Source: Paramecium pentaurelia
Lineage: Eukaryota > Ciliophora > Oligohymenophorea > Peniculida > Parameciidae
Length of the DNA stretch: 64,000 bases
Direction of reading: 5' to 3'
Assembly (NCBI GenBank): GCA_905183005.1
Contig: CAJJDO010000008.1
Span: 870,927-934,926 of the forward strand
The notes under the pieces are model-generated. The model made no database searches, was not told where the DNA came from, and was given only the letters and a program-made list of their open reading frames with translations. Below are positions 12,363 through 23,393 of this stretch, piece after piece. Made by a program: the position numbers and the translations under genes. The first letter of the stretch is position 1. Every line of letters starts with the position of its first letter.

Positions 12363-12920
12363 NNNNNNNNNNNNNNNNNNNNNNNNNNNNNNNNNNNNNN
12401 NNNNNNNNNNNNNNNNNNNNNNNNNNNNNNNNNNNNNNNNNNNNNNNNNNNNNNNNNNNNNNNNNNNNNNNNNNNNNNNNNNNNNNNNNNNNNNNNNNNN
12501 NNNNNNNNNNNNNNNNNNNNNNNNNNNNNNNNNNNNNNNNNNNNNNNNNNNNNNNNNNNNNNNNNNNNNNNNNNNNNNNNNNNNNNNNNNNNNNNNNNNN
12601 NNNNNNNNNNNNNNNNNNNNNNNNNNNNNNNNNNNNNNNNNNNNNNNNNNNNNNNNNNNNNNNNNNNNNNNNNNNNNNNNNNNNNNNNNNNNNNNNNNNN
12701 NNNNNNNNNNNNNNNNNNNNNNNNNNNNNNNNNNNNNNNNNNNNNNNNNNNNNNNNNNNNNNNNNNNNNNNNNNNNNNNNNNNNNNNNNNNNNNNNNNNN
12801 NNNNNNNNNNNNNNNNNNNNNNNNNNNNNNNNNNNNNNNNNNNNNNNNNNNNNNNNNNNNNNNNNNNNNNNNNNNNNNNNNNNNNNNNNNNNNNNNNNNN
12901 NNNNNNNNNNNNNNNNNNNN
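12363..12920. other. Assembly gap (558 N)
   Basis: A run of N between two nearly identical RPL10 copies. The length may be nominal. The sequence to the right starts two bases before the RPL10 start codon, repeating the sequence to the left. Confidence 1.
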
Positions 12921-12922
12921 AA

Positions 12923-13626
12923 ATGGGCAGAAGACCAGCAAGATGCTATAGAGTTAGTAATGGTAAACCATTCCCCAAGTCCAGATATAACAGAGGTGTT
13001 CCAGATGCTAAAATTAAGATATATGATGTAGGAAAAAAGAAGGCTAATGTTGAGGAATTCCCAGTACTTAATAATTAATATGAATTAGGCTGTTATTCAC
13101 ATTGTTTCAGATGAAAAGGAATAAATTTCATCAGAAGCCTTAGAAGCATGCAGAGTTGCCATCAATAAATACATGATTAAGAAAGTCGGAAAAGATGCAT
13201 TCCATCTTAGATGCAGAGTTCATCCATGGCACGTACTCAGAATCAACAAAATGCTTTCATGTGCTGGTGCAGATAGACTTTAAACTGGTATGAGAGGAGC
13301 CTTTGGTAAACCAAATGGTTTATGTGCCAGAGTTAAAATTGGTAGCATTCTCTACTCTTTGAGATGCAAAGATGCTTCAATTAATCATGCTATGGAAGCA
13401 TTGAGAAGAGGAAAGAATAAGTTCCCAGGAAGATAAAAGATTGTTGTATCTGCTAAATGGGGTTTCACAAACTATTTCAGATCTGACTATCTCAAATATA
13501 AAGCTAATGTATTAAAATAATATCATATTTTAGGATGAATTATAATACTACGGTGTTCACGTTCAAAAATTGAGATAACATGGTCCATTGGAAAAATTAA
13601 AGATTTTCTAAGCCCTAAGAAAATGA
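12923..13626 (+). CDS. RPL10: 60S ribosomal protein uL16 (RPL10/QM), complete copy
   Basis: 217 aa after removal of two introns, 13064-13088 and 13509-13533 (25 nt each). The sequence is plainly uL16: MGRRPARCYR, RGVPDAKIKIYDVG, AINKYMIKKVGKDAFHLRCR, HPWHVLRINKMLSCAGADRL, QTGMRGAFGKPNG and VSAKWGFTNYFRSDYLKY, with a Gln/Lys-rich end KIFQALRK. uL16 sits beside the peptidyl transferase centre and completes late 60S assembly. The AGADRLQTGMRGAFGKP loop, which reaches the P-site tRNA, is intact. TAA-encoded Gln within this block confirms the code. The stop is 70 bases from the stop of the convergent gene on the minus strand. Confidence 0.97.
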
Positions 13627-13683
13627 TTTGTTGAAATAATCATATAATATAAATATAGTAAATTATTTTATTTATTTAATGTC

Positions 13684-13719
13684 CTTTTTGCAATATCAAA
13701 ATCCAAATATTGCAAAAAG
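13684..13719. repeat. 13-bp inverted repeat (hairpin) between convergent genes
   Basis: The left arm CTTTTTGCAATAT (13684-13696) and right arm ATATTGCAAAAAG (13707-13719) are perfect reverse complements around a 10-base loop. The TGA of the minus-strand gene (13696-13698) straddles the left arm and loop. It could act in 3'-end formation of either convergent mRNA, but that is inference; AT-rich DNA gives chance palindromes, though 13 perfect pairs with two GC pairs is above the local background. Confidence 0.6.
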
Positions 13720-15307
13720 TAATAATGATATTAATATTAATTAAGAAAACTCAGGATTATCTTCAATGATTACTTCTCTGGATCTGAAAATTATTTTACT
13801 ACCACTTAAATTGCCCACTGCTAATCTAGGAATAGTGCCTTCATCAAGAAATCTTCTCCTTCTATGATTAGCTACATTTGGATTTATGATTTTAGCTGTT
13901 ACAGCAAAACCATTATTCTATTCTCCTTTAATAGCTAATTTTACAGTGTATATTATTTAACCTTCACCTACAACAGTCTCCAAAATAGGTAATTCTACTA
14001 GAGTTCCTTTTCCTTATAATTTTACATAACCTTTTTCTAATTTCCAATTTTTAAGATTTTCATTTAAAATTGTCAACCTCACTTTAAATCTTTAATTAAG
14101 AACTAAAGTTATTTTATCTGTTGTCCATTAACAATCATTTGCATTTTCACAATAATCAATTTAAGATTCTATAGAAATAGCCAATGCAGGTGGATTAATA
14201 ATTTTAGGAGGTTCTTACAAACTTGTAATACTTGAATTTGAATAATCAATAGTAGCAATCCATTATTTTTCATACATAATCTGCTCATTATAATAAATAT
14301 TAAAATAGAAAGAGCATGTATAAATATTGGAATTTTAACTTTAATTGCAGTTAGCATTTTTAATATTTTATTAATCTAAGATTAATTTAGCAGTTGATGC
14401 TGACTCATATTAGAAATCTAATTCTGTAAATTTTCTGTCATCCATATCTAAGGTTACCCATTAAGCTGGCCAACATCCTTGAAAATCATAACCTGGTATA
14501 TTAATTGTAGCTAAATAAGTAGTTGCAGTCATACTCTCTACCAAGGAATCTTTTTCATAAGGGATAGACTTTTCTAAACTCTATCCACAATCTTCTTTAT
14601 AACATTTACCGTCAAGCCATCTGTAAGGATTAGAACAATTTGTGCAATCATAAAAAGATGTGCATTTATCACATTTGGCTGTGCAATTATTATTATAATA
14701 CACAACTATTTTAGTAATATAATATGCTCCTTCCTCATCTTTATTATCATTTATGAAATCTTAAAATATTAAAGACATTTAAGTTTAATTTTTACCTATT
14801 AATGTAGATGATGGAACACTATATCTAATCTAAAAATATACATATTAAAATTACTGTTTTCCAATCATTAAGAAGATCTTGTATCTAAACAGATTAATCT
14901 TTTGGACATAAGTATACTGGATTATTGTTATCTGTTGTTTAATTAAAAAAGTCTCCACCATACTTATACCCTGAAGCAAACCAACAATATCCACTTTTCA
15001 TTTCATTAGTATAACCAACAAATAATCCAGAATAAGATCCTCTATTTTCGGTGGATTTTGTTAAATATTTAAATTCTATTGTAACATTTTATTCCATTTC
15101 AATTTAAAAAGGAATTGAGTTAAGTCCACTTCCAGAACTCTTCTTTATGATATTAACACAATAGTCATTGATTGTACCAGGACAAGGGACAATTTTAGAC
15201 ACATTATTATTTTCCCAAATTGTTTTATTAATAGAGCCATCTGAAAAATCATCTTAAAAAATAATATGTTGAGCATATGATAATTAGGTTAGGAATAGTA
15301 GGAGCAT
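13696..15307 (-). CDS. Secreted or GPI-type Cys-rich surface protein (528 aa)
   Basis: One 25-nt intron at 14830-14854. The N-terminus MLLLFLTQLSYAQ is a clear signal peptide. A lectin-like or jelly-roll-type stretch follows (DDFSDGSINKTIWENN, with Gly/Tyr-rich GYCWFASGYKYGGDFF). Next is a compact cysteine cluster NCTAKCDKCTSFYDCTNC, like the furin-type Cys-rich repeats of ciliate surface proteins. The C-terminus has a basic site NHRRRRFLDEG that could be proprotein cleavage. It ends in a short hydrophobic tail (LILISLLLFAIFGF), as in GPI-anchored or tail-anchored proteins. Several NxS/T sites occur. The exact family is not recognised; a surface or trichocyst-related role is possible. The start at 15307 is chosen because it places the signal peptide at the N-terminus; upstream sequence is open but lacks ATG. 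Confidence 0.75.
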
Positions 15308-16379
15308 TATATATGATAAGAATTAATGAAACCTAATACTTTTTATTGGTACAATTTAAACCGCAAGTTTAAAATTATATTTATTCTATTTGAAGTATTT
15401 ATTTAATCTTTTAATTCAGTATCGATAAACTTTTTAATTAGAAAATGTCCCTATTAAATTTAATTCATACTTAAAACAAAAATCCCTAATAAAATTAGAT
15501 ATTCAATTATAATATAGAAATTATCTGTTTTAATCAATTACTCTTAATATTTGATTTCTCATTTGAAACTTTAATATATTTCACATATTCAAATCATTAA
15601 AATTTCTTTTCTTTTTATGTTTTATAAACTGTAATTATCCAAAAATATATCATCAGAAAACATAATTTAATATATCTCTGAGTTTGATTTATCAGTTAAT
15701 CAAAATCCAATTTTTATTTTTTTCTCTTTGGTATATTAATACTTGTATATACTAGCCTAAAATAAACTAAGTTAAGCTATAATTAAAAATCAAAGAGGAA
15801 CTAATAAATTAGGAATTCCATTCAATCCATTTTATCTTATAAATTATAAATATTTATTAATAAAGTAAAATTTTAATTAAAAGAGTCTCTTATGTTATTG
15901 AATATATATTACTAAAGAACCACAATATTATTAAATATATAGAGGGGACACAATATTATTCAATAATCAAAATATTCTTAAAGCAGCTGAATATTCAATA
16001 TCAATTAAATGCTGATTAAAATTTCTAGATCAGATCTTAATTTAAAGATTTAGGATAGATTTTTGAAATATAAAGATAATAATAGTATTAAAACTAAACT
16101 AAAATCTTAAATTAATAATAATAAATTACTTCATATATCTAGATACTCAAAATTATTGAGAAGTGTCTTTGCGTTTAGACAATATATGAACAAATATTTT
16201 TTAAATATAATAATTACTTCTTAGAATAGATATAAAACAAGATTATTGAATTTTTCTTTTTAAATTTAATAGAATACATAAAGATTTAAAATATTAAATT
16301 GAGTAACATTGTAATTCAATAGAAATTATCATCTATGCAATTCCAATATTCATAAAATGATTATAATATTGTTGTCAAA
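15308..16379. other. Long AT-rich intergenic region
   Basis: About 1.07 kb without a supportable exon on either strand. It lies upstream of the secreted-protein gene and downstream of the gene at 16380-17123. Several short stretches are coding-like but are broken by TGA. Confidence 0.5.
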
Positions 16380-17123
16380 TCATATATGATGTATTTTACG
16401 ATTAATTCCATCTTCTTTGAATCTTACTTATTTTTTCAAAGGAGAATTACTTTCTATATCTGAATCTTTTCTTTTTAAAATTGAAGTAGGAGTGTAAGTT
16501 CTCAATTTAGTTGGACTATAACACTCAATTCCTATGATAAAATTATGATCATCTCTTATATCACTAATTTTTCTTCTAATTAATTTCTGCTTTTCTTTTT
16601 ATACAGGTGCATCTGAATATTTTCTCTTTGGTTTCAATTCTTACTATTTATATACTTATTTAGAATGGTTCTTGCTTTTTTTTGTTTTGATTTCAACCTT
16701 TGCAGAACTATAAATAGGTGAATGAGAATGACACTTTATTTATTGTTTTGCATAAGGACTTTGGCTTTAGATTTTAGAATTCTAAGCATGATTCTATTTC
16801 TTTTTACATTTAAGGGAAGATTTCAATTCGATAAGAGGTTATTGTTTATTCTTCTGTTAGCAGATTGATTTACTTTCTATTTCACTGTCCTTTAGCATAT
16901 TAAATTGAGACAAAAATAGACTATCTTCAGAAGGCACTCTTACTAATGATTTAATTTCGTTATGGTTTGGAATAAAGGGTTTAGTAGGAGACTAAAGCAT
17001 TGCATTAGGTATTTCCATTTAAGTTAATTAACTTGTGTTTATTAAACTATTTAATTTAGGTTTTGGTATCCCTTTCAAATTACTTTTAGAATTTATTTAA
17101 TCCAATTTAGTTTTATCGTTCAT
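16380..17123 (-). CDS. Basic low-complexity protein with a PP1-docking motif (247 aa)
   Basis: Intronless ORF, rich in Lys, Ser and Gln and probably disordered. Notable segments are QSPTKPFIPNHNE, a Cys/Lys patch SSLKCKKKQ, IRRKISDIRDDHN and, near the end, TPTSILKRKDSD followed by KKQVRFKEDG. KQVRF, flanked by basic and then acidic residues, matches the RVxF consensus by which proteins dock on protein phosphatase 1, and SILKR upstream resembles a SILK motif, a second PP1-binding element. The order SILK then RVxF is the usual one in PP1 inhibitor-2-like and nuclear regulators. This suggests a PP1-interacting regulator; the rest of the protein gives no family. Confidence 0.7.
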
Positions 17124-17718
17124 TTATTATTGATCAGAACAATAATTACCCATTTATGATTTTTTAATAATATACTTTATTAAATGTATAAACTTAAGCT
17201 TTTTAGTAAATAAACTCATAATCATAATTAGATTAAAAATATGGATTTATAGAGGTTTTAATAAAAATTATAAACATTTATGATGAAACTGATAGAGTAT
17301 AGTTAAAAATCATTATATTTATTTGATTATTGCAAACAAGAATTTAATATAAAGAAGTTTAAAATATTAGTAAATGATTGTTGTATTTTCTTTTTTATTT
17401 ACAACTTTCTTTAAACACTAAATAAATTTTGATAATTTGAATGCTCTCTATATATTTAGAATATATATCTGAGAAGCATCATAATTTAGAAATAGCAAAA
17501 ATTACCAAAAATAAAAAATTTATTATTTTTTTAACATTGTAAATATTATTTGTTTAAATTCTTCAGATAAAAATAATAATTTAATTTAAGTATTTCTTTC
17601 AAAATTGCATATCTTATATAATTATATATAAGCTTTAATAAACTAAAACATAATTTAACATTCTACAAAACAATATTAAAAATAAATTTTGTACAAGAAA
17701 TAAATATAATTCTTAATA
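17124..17718. other. AT-rich divergent promoter region
   Basis: About 600 bases between the start codons of two divergent genes (minus-strand 16380-17123 and PP2A-A). No ORF or RNA gene seen. Confidence 0.5.
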
Positions 17719-19607
17719 ATGCCAAAAATTGAAAATACTACAGGAATGCCAATTAATTTGATTATAGATGAATTAAAAAGTGATGATATTAGAAAAAGAA
17801 TTCATTCAGTCAAACACTTAGATTTGATTGCTAGTACTATAGGTCCAGAGAGAACTAAAAATGAATTAATCCCTTTCATTTAAGGTATGCAAAAATATCA
17901 TGTAGAATTGCTTGATGATGATGATGAAGTCTTAATTGAATTAGTTGAATCTCTATCTAAGAATTTTATTGAGCTTGTTGGTGGATAAGTATAAGTTTTG
18001 CTACCTACTTTTGAAGCATTATGTAGAGTGGAAGATGCTTAAGTAAGAGAAAAAGTAATACATTTCATAATATCGAGGCTGCTAATCAATTAAAGAAATG
18101 TTTTACAATGTTGCCTGATTAAAAGAAGGTTGAAGAATTATCAATGGGGATTATTAAAAGATTAAATGATAGTGATTATTATTTAGCTAAAAATGCTGTT
18201 GTAATATTGGTGCCGTCAATTATTAATTAAGTATCATAGAACAATTAGAATGAATTGATTAACATCATACTAAAAATTTCTTAAGATCAAATTCCTTAAG
18301 TTAGAAAATTTTCATCTATGTATTTTTAAGTATTTTGTTACGTAATTGCAGGATTTTGTAAAGCATTTTCCAATTGTAAATGAAGCCTTCATTTAAAATA
18401 CATTAAATTCATTCATAAAAGATGAATAAGATTTTATCAGAATGTATATAGTTGATGCATTAATTGCCTCAAGTAAAACTGCATTTTTTTAAAAACAGTA
18501 AACCTTTGTTCTTAATATGTTTAAATAATTGGCAGAAGATCAATCATGGAGAGTAAGATTTTATTTTTGTGATAAATTAGCTGATGTATTCAAAAATATT
18601 AATTTAATTAGATTGGAGATTCAGTGGGTAAAGAAAGTTATCGAAAAAATTTTTAAAATTACCATCTGAAGTTTTTATAAGATAATGAACCAGAAATGAA
18701 ATCTATAGCAGCATTAAAAATAGAAAAATTATGTTCTTTTATGGATGCAGAAGAAATTATGAATAAATTAATTCCACTTTTGAAATCAATTCAATCAGAT
18801 TAAAACTCATTTGTTAGAAGTATATTTTGATTTATAAAATACCTTTAGATTCCTTAGCTTCTTCAGTATTATCATTATCACCAATTATTGGTAAGAAAAA
18901 TTCAAGTGAATAAATTTTACCCATTTTCTTAACTTTATTAAAAGATTAAGATTCTGAAGTTAGAATTACATTATTCAAAAAATTAAGTTTGATCACAAGT
19001 GTATTAGGAGTTGATTCTTTATCTTAAAGTGTTATACCAGCCTTGACAGAATTAGCTTAAGATAAAAATTGGAGAATTCGAGCATCTACAATAGAAGTAC
19101 TAAGCTTCTTTGCCAGAGCAATAGGTCCAGAATTTTTATCAGATAAAGTTTTGAAATTACTTTTAGATTGGCTTGGTGATAAAGTCTATGCTGTTAGATA
19201 AACAGCAATTTAATAAACTGCTTTATTGATATAAATTCTTGGTATTTAATGGGCTGATAAAAATTTGTTAACTAAAATTTGGGGTTTTTAATCTATTCAA
19301 AATTATCTTCAAAGACTAACAGTATTATTTACAATAACAGTATACTTAATTTTATATTATAATTTAGCAAATAGCATCTTCATTAAATAATGATTACATA
19401 TTAAAAACAATTCTTCCTCTTTTATAATAAATGTCAAAGGACTCAGTTGCTAATATCAGAAGCAATGTTTGCAAGACATCTATTTTATTAGCAAAAGAGA
19501 AAGGGGGAAATGTAGTTGAGCCATTGAAAAAAGTTTTATAATCTCTTTGTGATGATTAAGATGCAGAGGTTAAATATTAGGCAAAAAGTGCTTTAGAATC
19601 ATTATGA
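17719..19607 (+). CDS. PPP2R1A: PP2A 65-kDa scaffold (A) regulatory subunit
   Basis: 579 aa (human PR65 is 589) after splicing six introns: 17885-17905, 18055-18077, 18330-18351, 18586-18611, 18820-18848 and 19340-19367 (21-29 nt). It consists of HEAT repeats throughout. Diagnostic segments include SVKHLDLIASTIGPERTKNE, ELVGGQVQVLLPTFEALCRV, QDKNWRIRASTIEVLSFFAR, DWLGDKVYAVRQTAI and SVANIRSNVCKTSILLAKEK, ending EVKYQAKSALESL. This horseshoe subunit holds the catalytic C subunit at its C-terminal repeats and a variable B subunit at the N-terminal ones. The last exon is duplicated at 20612-20672 by the assembly join, so those copies of the C-terminus are not a second gene. Confidence 0.97.
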
Positions 19608-20610
19608 ATTCAATAATAATGATTAATATATTAAATAAATAATTTCATCTTTTGCAGATTTAAATATTTAGATAGAATGACAAAATATTGTTATTTTTAT
19701 GTATTTAATATTGTATGATTCATTATCAATATTATTTTTGAATACTACTGCTTCCAACAGTTGATCTTGTTACAGTTCTCTTTTCAACAACTACTTCCTA
19801 ATTATAATTAATATTATAAATATACTTTCTTTGATTATTTCTAAAGAGCTTCTAATTCTGCTTATGCCATCATCAATTATTCTTAACATTCATTATAATC
19901 ATGATTAATCTTAATGAATTTCTATTTCCAAACTTCAATTTCAGAACTTAAGAAAGTAACCTTTTCTTAGACAACAGTAGTTCCTTATTCTTCCAAATAT
20001 TAAATTCTTAAATGTAAATCATCAATTTCATGATCTTTATTAGCTAACATTTATCTTAATTTTTCAATTTCAGTTTTCAATCTTAAAATTTCTTACTCTA
20101 AATCACTTATTTAAAATCTATATTAATTAAGTTTTGAACTATATTCTTTATCATTAAGAGCTAATTAATTTCTTAGATCTTCACATTCAGTAGTTCTTTA
20201 ATATAATAAACTCTTCAAATTATTTACTTCCATTTCTAATTCTCTAATTCTTGATTAAGCATCTCTACTTTCACTAGCTGCTGATCTTAATTCTAGTGAA
20301 GTAATTCTATATTTTTCTAATTCATTATCCTTTTATTATATAATTAATTTAAGAGAACTTAATTCCATTGATAATTTACTATTTGCATCTTATAAATCCT
20401 AAATTTAATCTCTTAACATAGCTAATTCTTAATCTTTACTTCTGCATTGATTCTTCCAATTTTAAAGTTCTGTTTCTAATTATTTATATCTTGATTCACT
20501 AGAACTTGAACTAGTTTTTATGAGTAATAGTTCTTAATCTTTTTGTTTTAATTAAGAATTCAAATTTGCATTTTACATCTACAATTCAGAAATTTATCTT
20601 CTCAAATCAC
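19547..20610. repeat. Left copy of a ~1.06-kb assembly duplication
   Basis: 19547-20610 matches 20612-21675 at a constant offset of 1065, ending at a single N at 20611. At least four mismatches occur, all near the right end (around 20358, 20468, 20479 and 20576). It holds the PP2A-A 3' end and the 3' part of the coiled-coil gene. Best read as an unmerged contig end. Confidence 0.9.
19726..20610 (-). CDS. Coiled-coil gene, truncated assembly copy
   Basis: This is the C-terminal two-thirds of the gene annotated at 20791-22223, cut at the join at 20611 and with a few base differences close to that edge. It keeps the same 28-nt intron near the 3' end and the same TGA. It should not be counted as a separate gene unless long reads show a real tandem copy. 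Confidence 0.7.
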
Positions 20611-20611
20611 N
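20611..20611. other. Assembly join (single N)
   Basis: A single N separates ...CAAATCAC from TTGTGATG..., where the sequence restarts at a point already read 1065 bases earlier. Confidence 0.95.
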
Positions 20612-20790
20612 TTGTGATGATTAAGATGCAGAGGTTAAATATTAGGCAAAAAGTGCTTTAGAATCATTATGAATTCAATAATAATGATTAATATATTAAA
20701 TAAATAATTTCATCTTTTGCAGATTTAAATATTTAGATAGAATGACAAAATATTGTTATTTTTATGTATTTAATATTGTATGATTCATTA

Positions 20791-22223
20791 TCAATATTAT
20801 TTTTGAATACTACTGCTTCCAACAGTTGATCTTGTTACAGTTCTCTTTTCAACAACTACTTCCTAATTATAATTAATATTATAAATATACTTTCTTTGAT
20901 TATTTCTAAAGAGCTTCTAATTCTGCTTATGCCATCATCAATTATTCTTAACATTCATTATAATCATGATTAATCTTAATGAATTTCTATTTCCAAACTT
21001 CAATTTCAGAACTTAAGAAAGTAACCTTTTCTTAGACAACAGTAGTTCCTTATTCTTCCAAATATTAAATTCTTAAATGTAAATCATCAATTTCATGATC
21101 TTTATTAGCTAACATTTATCTTAATTTTTCAATTTCAGTTTTCAATCTTAAAATTTCTTACTCTAAATCACTTATTTAAAATCTATATTAATTAAGTTTT
21201 GAACTATATTCTTTATCATTAAGAGCTAATTAATTTCTTAGATCTTCACATTCAGTAGTTCTTTAATATAATAAACTCTTCAAATTATTTACTTCCATTT
21301 CTAATTCTCTAATTCTTGATTAAGCATCTCTACTTTCACTAGCTGCTGATCTTAATTCTAGTGAAGTAATTCTATATTTTTCTAATTCATTATCCTTTTA
21401 TTATATAATTAATTTAAGAGAATTTAATTCCATTGATAATTTACTATTTGCATCTTATAAATCCTAAATTTAATCTCTTAACATAGCTAATTCTTAATCT
21501 TTACTTCTGCATTGATTCTTCCAATTTTAAAGTTCTGATTCTAATTATCTATATCTTGATTCACTAGAACTTGAACTAGTTTTTATGAGTAATAGTTCTT
21601 AATCTTTTTGTTTTAATTAAGAATTCAAATTTGCATTTTACATCTATAATTCAGAAATTTATCTTCTCAAATCACTTACATCTTATTAATTACTTAATCT
21701 TAATCTATTCAATTCATTTTCTAATTAAGTAATAGATTCAGTATCTTTAACAATCTTTTCTTTTTCAATTACTTTCTCAACAATCTTTGTTTCTAATTAT
21801 CTAGATTCAAGTTCAGTAATAACTGATTAAAGATACTCACATTCCAATCTCCAGGGAGCTTCTATTTCTTCTCTATTTACTACTACAATTTGCATATGTA
21901 ATGGTGATGCCTAACAAGGATTGCATGGCTAATAATTTAATAGATAAACTTTACATTTATAGTGGGATAGTTTGTAACTTATGCTGTCACAAAATTATTA
22001 GGAAATTGGACTCCTTATTGATTAAATGCTTAATTTCTTCCATCAAATACAAATTCTTCTTGTTAAACTTATTGATTCACATAAGGAACCTATAATAATA
22101 AATTCATCCATATTTTACTTGTTACACTCCACTTGTGTATGCAAATTACTAAGAAATAGGTCTTGTTTATTAATATTCATTTCTTAATGTCTCTTATTGA
22201 TCAAGTCTTTATTAAGTAAACAT
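20791..22223 (-). CDS. Long coiled-coil cytoskeletal protein (449 aa)
   Basis: Three introns: 22090-22118 (29 nt), 21929-21954 (26 nt) and 20863-20890 (28 nt). The N-terminal 110 residues are Gln/Pro/Tyr-rich and probably disordered (MFTQQRLDQQETLRNEYQQT ... NPCNPCQASP). From about residue 135 to 415 the protein is continuous heptad-rich coiled coil (ESRQLETKIVEKVIEKEKI ... ELEMEVNNLKSLLYQRTTE). A more conserved block follows, SSEIEVWKQKFIKINHDY then NECQEQLMMAQAELEALQ, then a basic Ser/Thr tail. The same block ends the coil of the gene at 25087-26800, so the two are paralogues. Such proteins build cortical or ciliary-rootlet fibres in Paramecium; the specific structure is not known. Confidence 0.8.
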
Positions 22224-22527
22224 TAGATATTAAATTATTAATTTTTATTTACCTTAATTTTATTTTATATTATATTATCAATGGTATAAATCAGTGTAAT
22301 TTAAGATTCATTTTTACTTCCTAAGACTAAATTCAATTATCTAAATTCAAAATATAATAATTATTACATAAATAGATTAACAAAACAGATTAATCAAATG
22401 AATAATTTTATTTAAATATCATAAAACTATACTCAATTATTAGTAGAATCAAAAAACATTTATTTAGGTTTTCTTAAACTATGTTAGTTCTAATTATTTA
22501 GATATAAAAGTATTAAATATTATTTAA
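22224..22527. other. AT-rich intergenic region
   Basis: About 300 bases between two minus-strand genes; no ORF or repeat of note. Confidence 0.5.
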
Positions 22528-23151
22528 TCATTGCATAATTCTAGTGTCTTCTAATAACTGAATTTATTTGATTAAGTCCTGCTTTTCATTTATATGCCTT
22601 TGCAACTCTTCTCGATAAGATTTTAATAAAATTGATGATCTTTAAATTATATTTTATAATTGAGAAATCGTTTATCTTTCTTTTTCTCTATTCGAAGTCA
22701 TATTTAAAGAGTCAAAAGATTTTTTTTGCATTTGATCTTTAGTAGTATTTCTCATTCTGGGTTTAATACTACTTGATGTAGTTGAATTTAAGGAAGGAGT
22801 ATGATTATCTAACTTATAAATTAATTAAGTGGATAATTAGTTAGGAGTAGGAATATAGCCTTTCAAATATTGTTATGAAAAACTATCTTAGATTTGGAGT
22901 TATTATTATTAAGATTTTTATTGAACTAATTTTGAATATGGACTTGATTTTAATAATTATTGTAAACCTTTCTTTATAGACTTCTTTTTTTTGTGATTTT
23001 AATTAACTGTTATAGGAGTTATTAAATCTGCTTATGAATGATTTATCCTTCTGTTGAGAGTACTTTATATATTATTTCGTATCTCTGGACTGATTGTAAA
23101 TTTACGTTGCTGATCTAAATATGGTTAATCTGCTATTAGTAAAGAGTTCAT
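22528..23151 (-). CDS. Hypothetical Gln/Ser-rich protein with C-terminal helix (207 aa)
   Basis: Intronless ORF from ATG at 23149-23151 to TGA at 22528-22530. The N-terminus MNSLLIADQPYLDQQRKF is followed by a basic, Gln-rich, disordered body (NHKKKKSIKKG, a QQQQ run). The last 55 residues (REKERQTISQLQNIIQRSSI ... LQRHINEKQDLIKQIQLLED) form a predicted coiled coil. Lying between the two related coiled-coil genes and beside the ODA docking gene, it may be another cytoskeletal component, but this is context only. Confidence 0.6.
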
Positions 23152-23261
23152 TGTAATTTATATATATTTTAACTTTTATTAATCCAATCAATATAATAAT
23201 GATTAGATTTATAGAACTATTATATCATAAGAGTTATTTATATTAATATATAATTAGATAG

Positions 23262-23293
23262 AACATATAAGATATATATATCTCTTATATGTT
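23262..23293. repeat. 11-bp inverted repeat in a divergent promoter
   Basis: AACATATAAGA (23262-23272) and TCTTATATGTT (23283-23293) are perfect reverse complements with a TATA-rich 10-base centre. It sits between the start codons of the minus-strand gene ending at 23151 and the ODA docking gene starting at 23394, about 100 bases from each. A bidirectional promoter element is possible. Confidence 0.45.
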
Positions 23294-23393
23294 TTTGTAG
23301 ATAAATGAAATGCTTTAAGGAATCATCATCAAATGTTTATATCTTAACTATCAAAAGTTCAAATATTATAATATATTTTTTTAATAAAACATA

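Noticed and set aside
12304..12951. ORFs translated through the N gap on both strands
   Set aside because: They consist almost entirely of undetermined residues and have no biological content.
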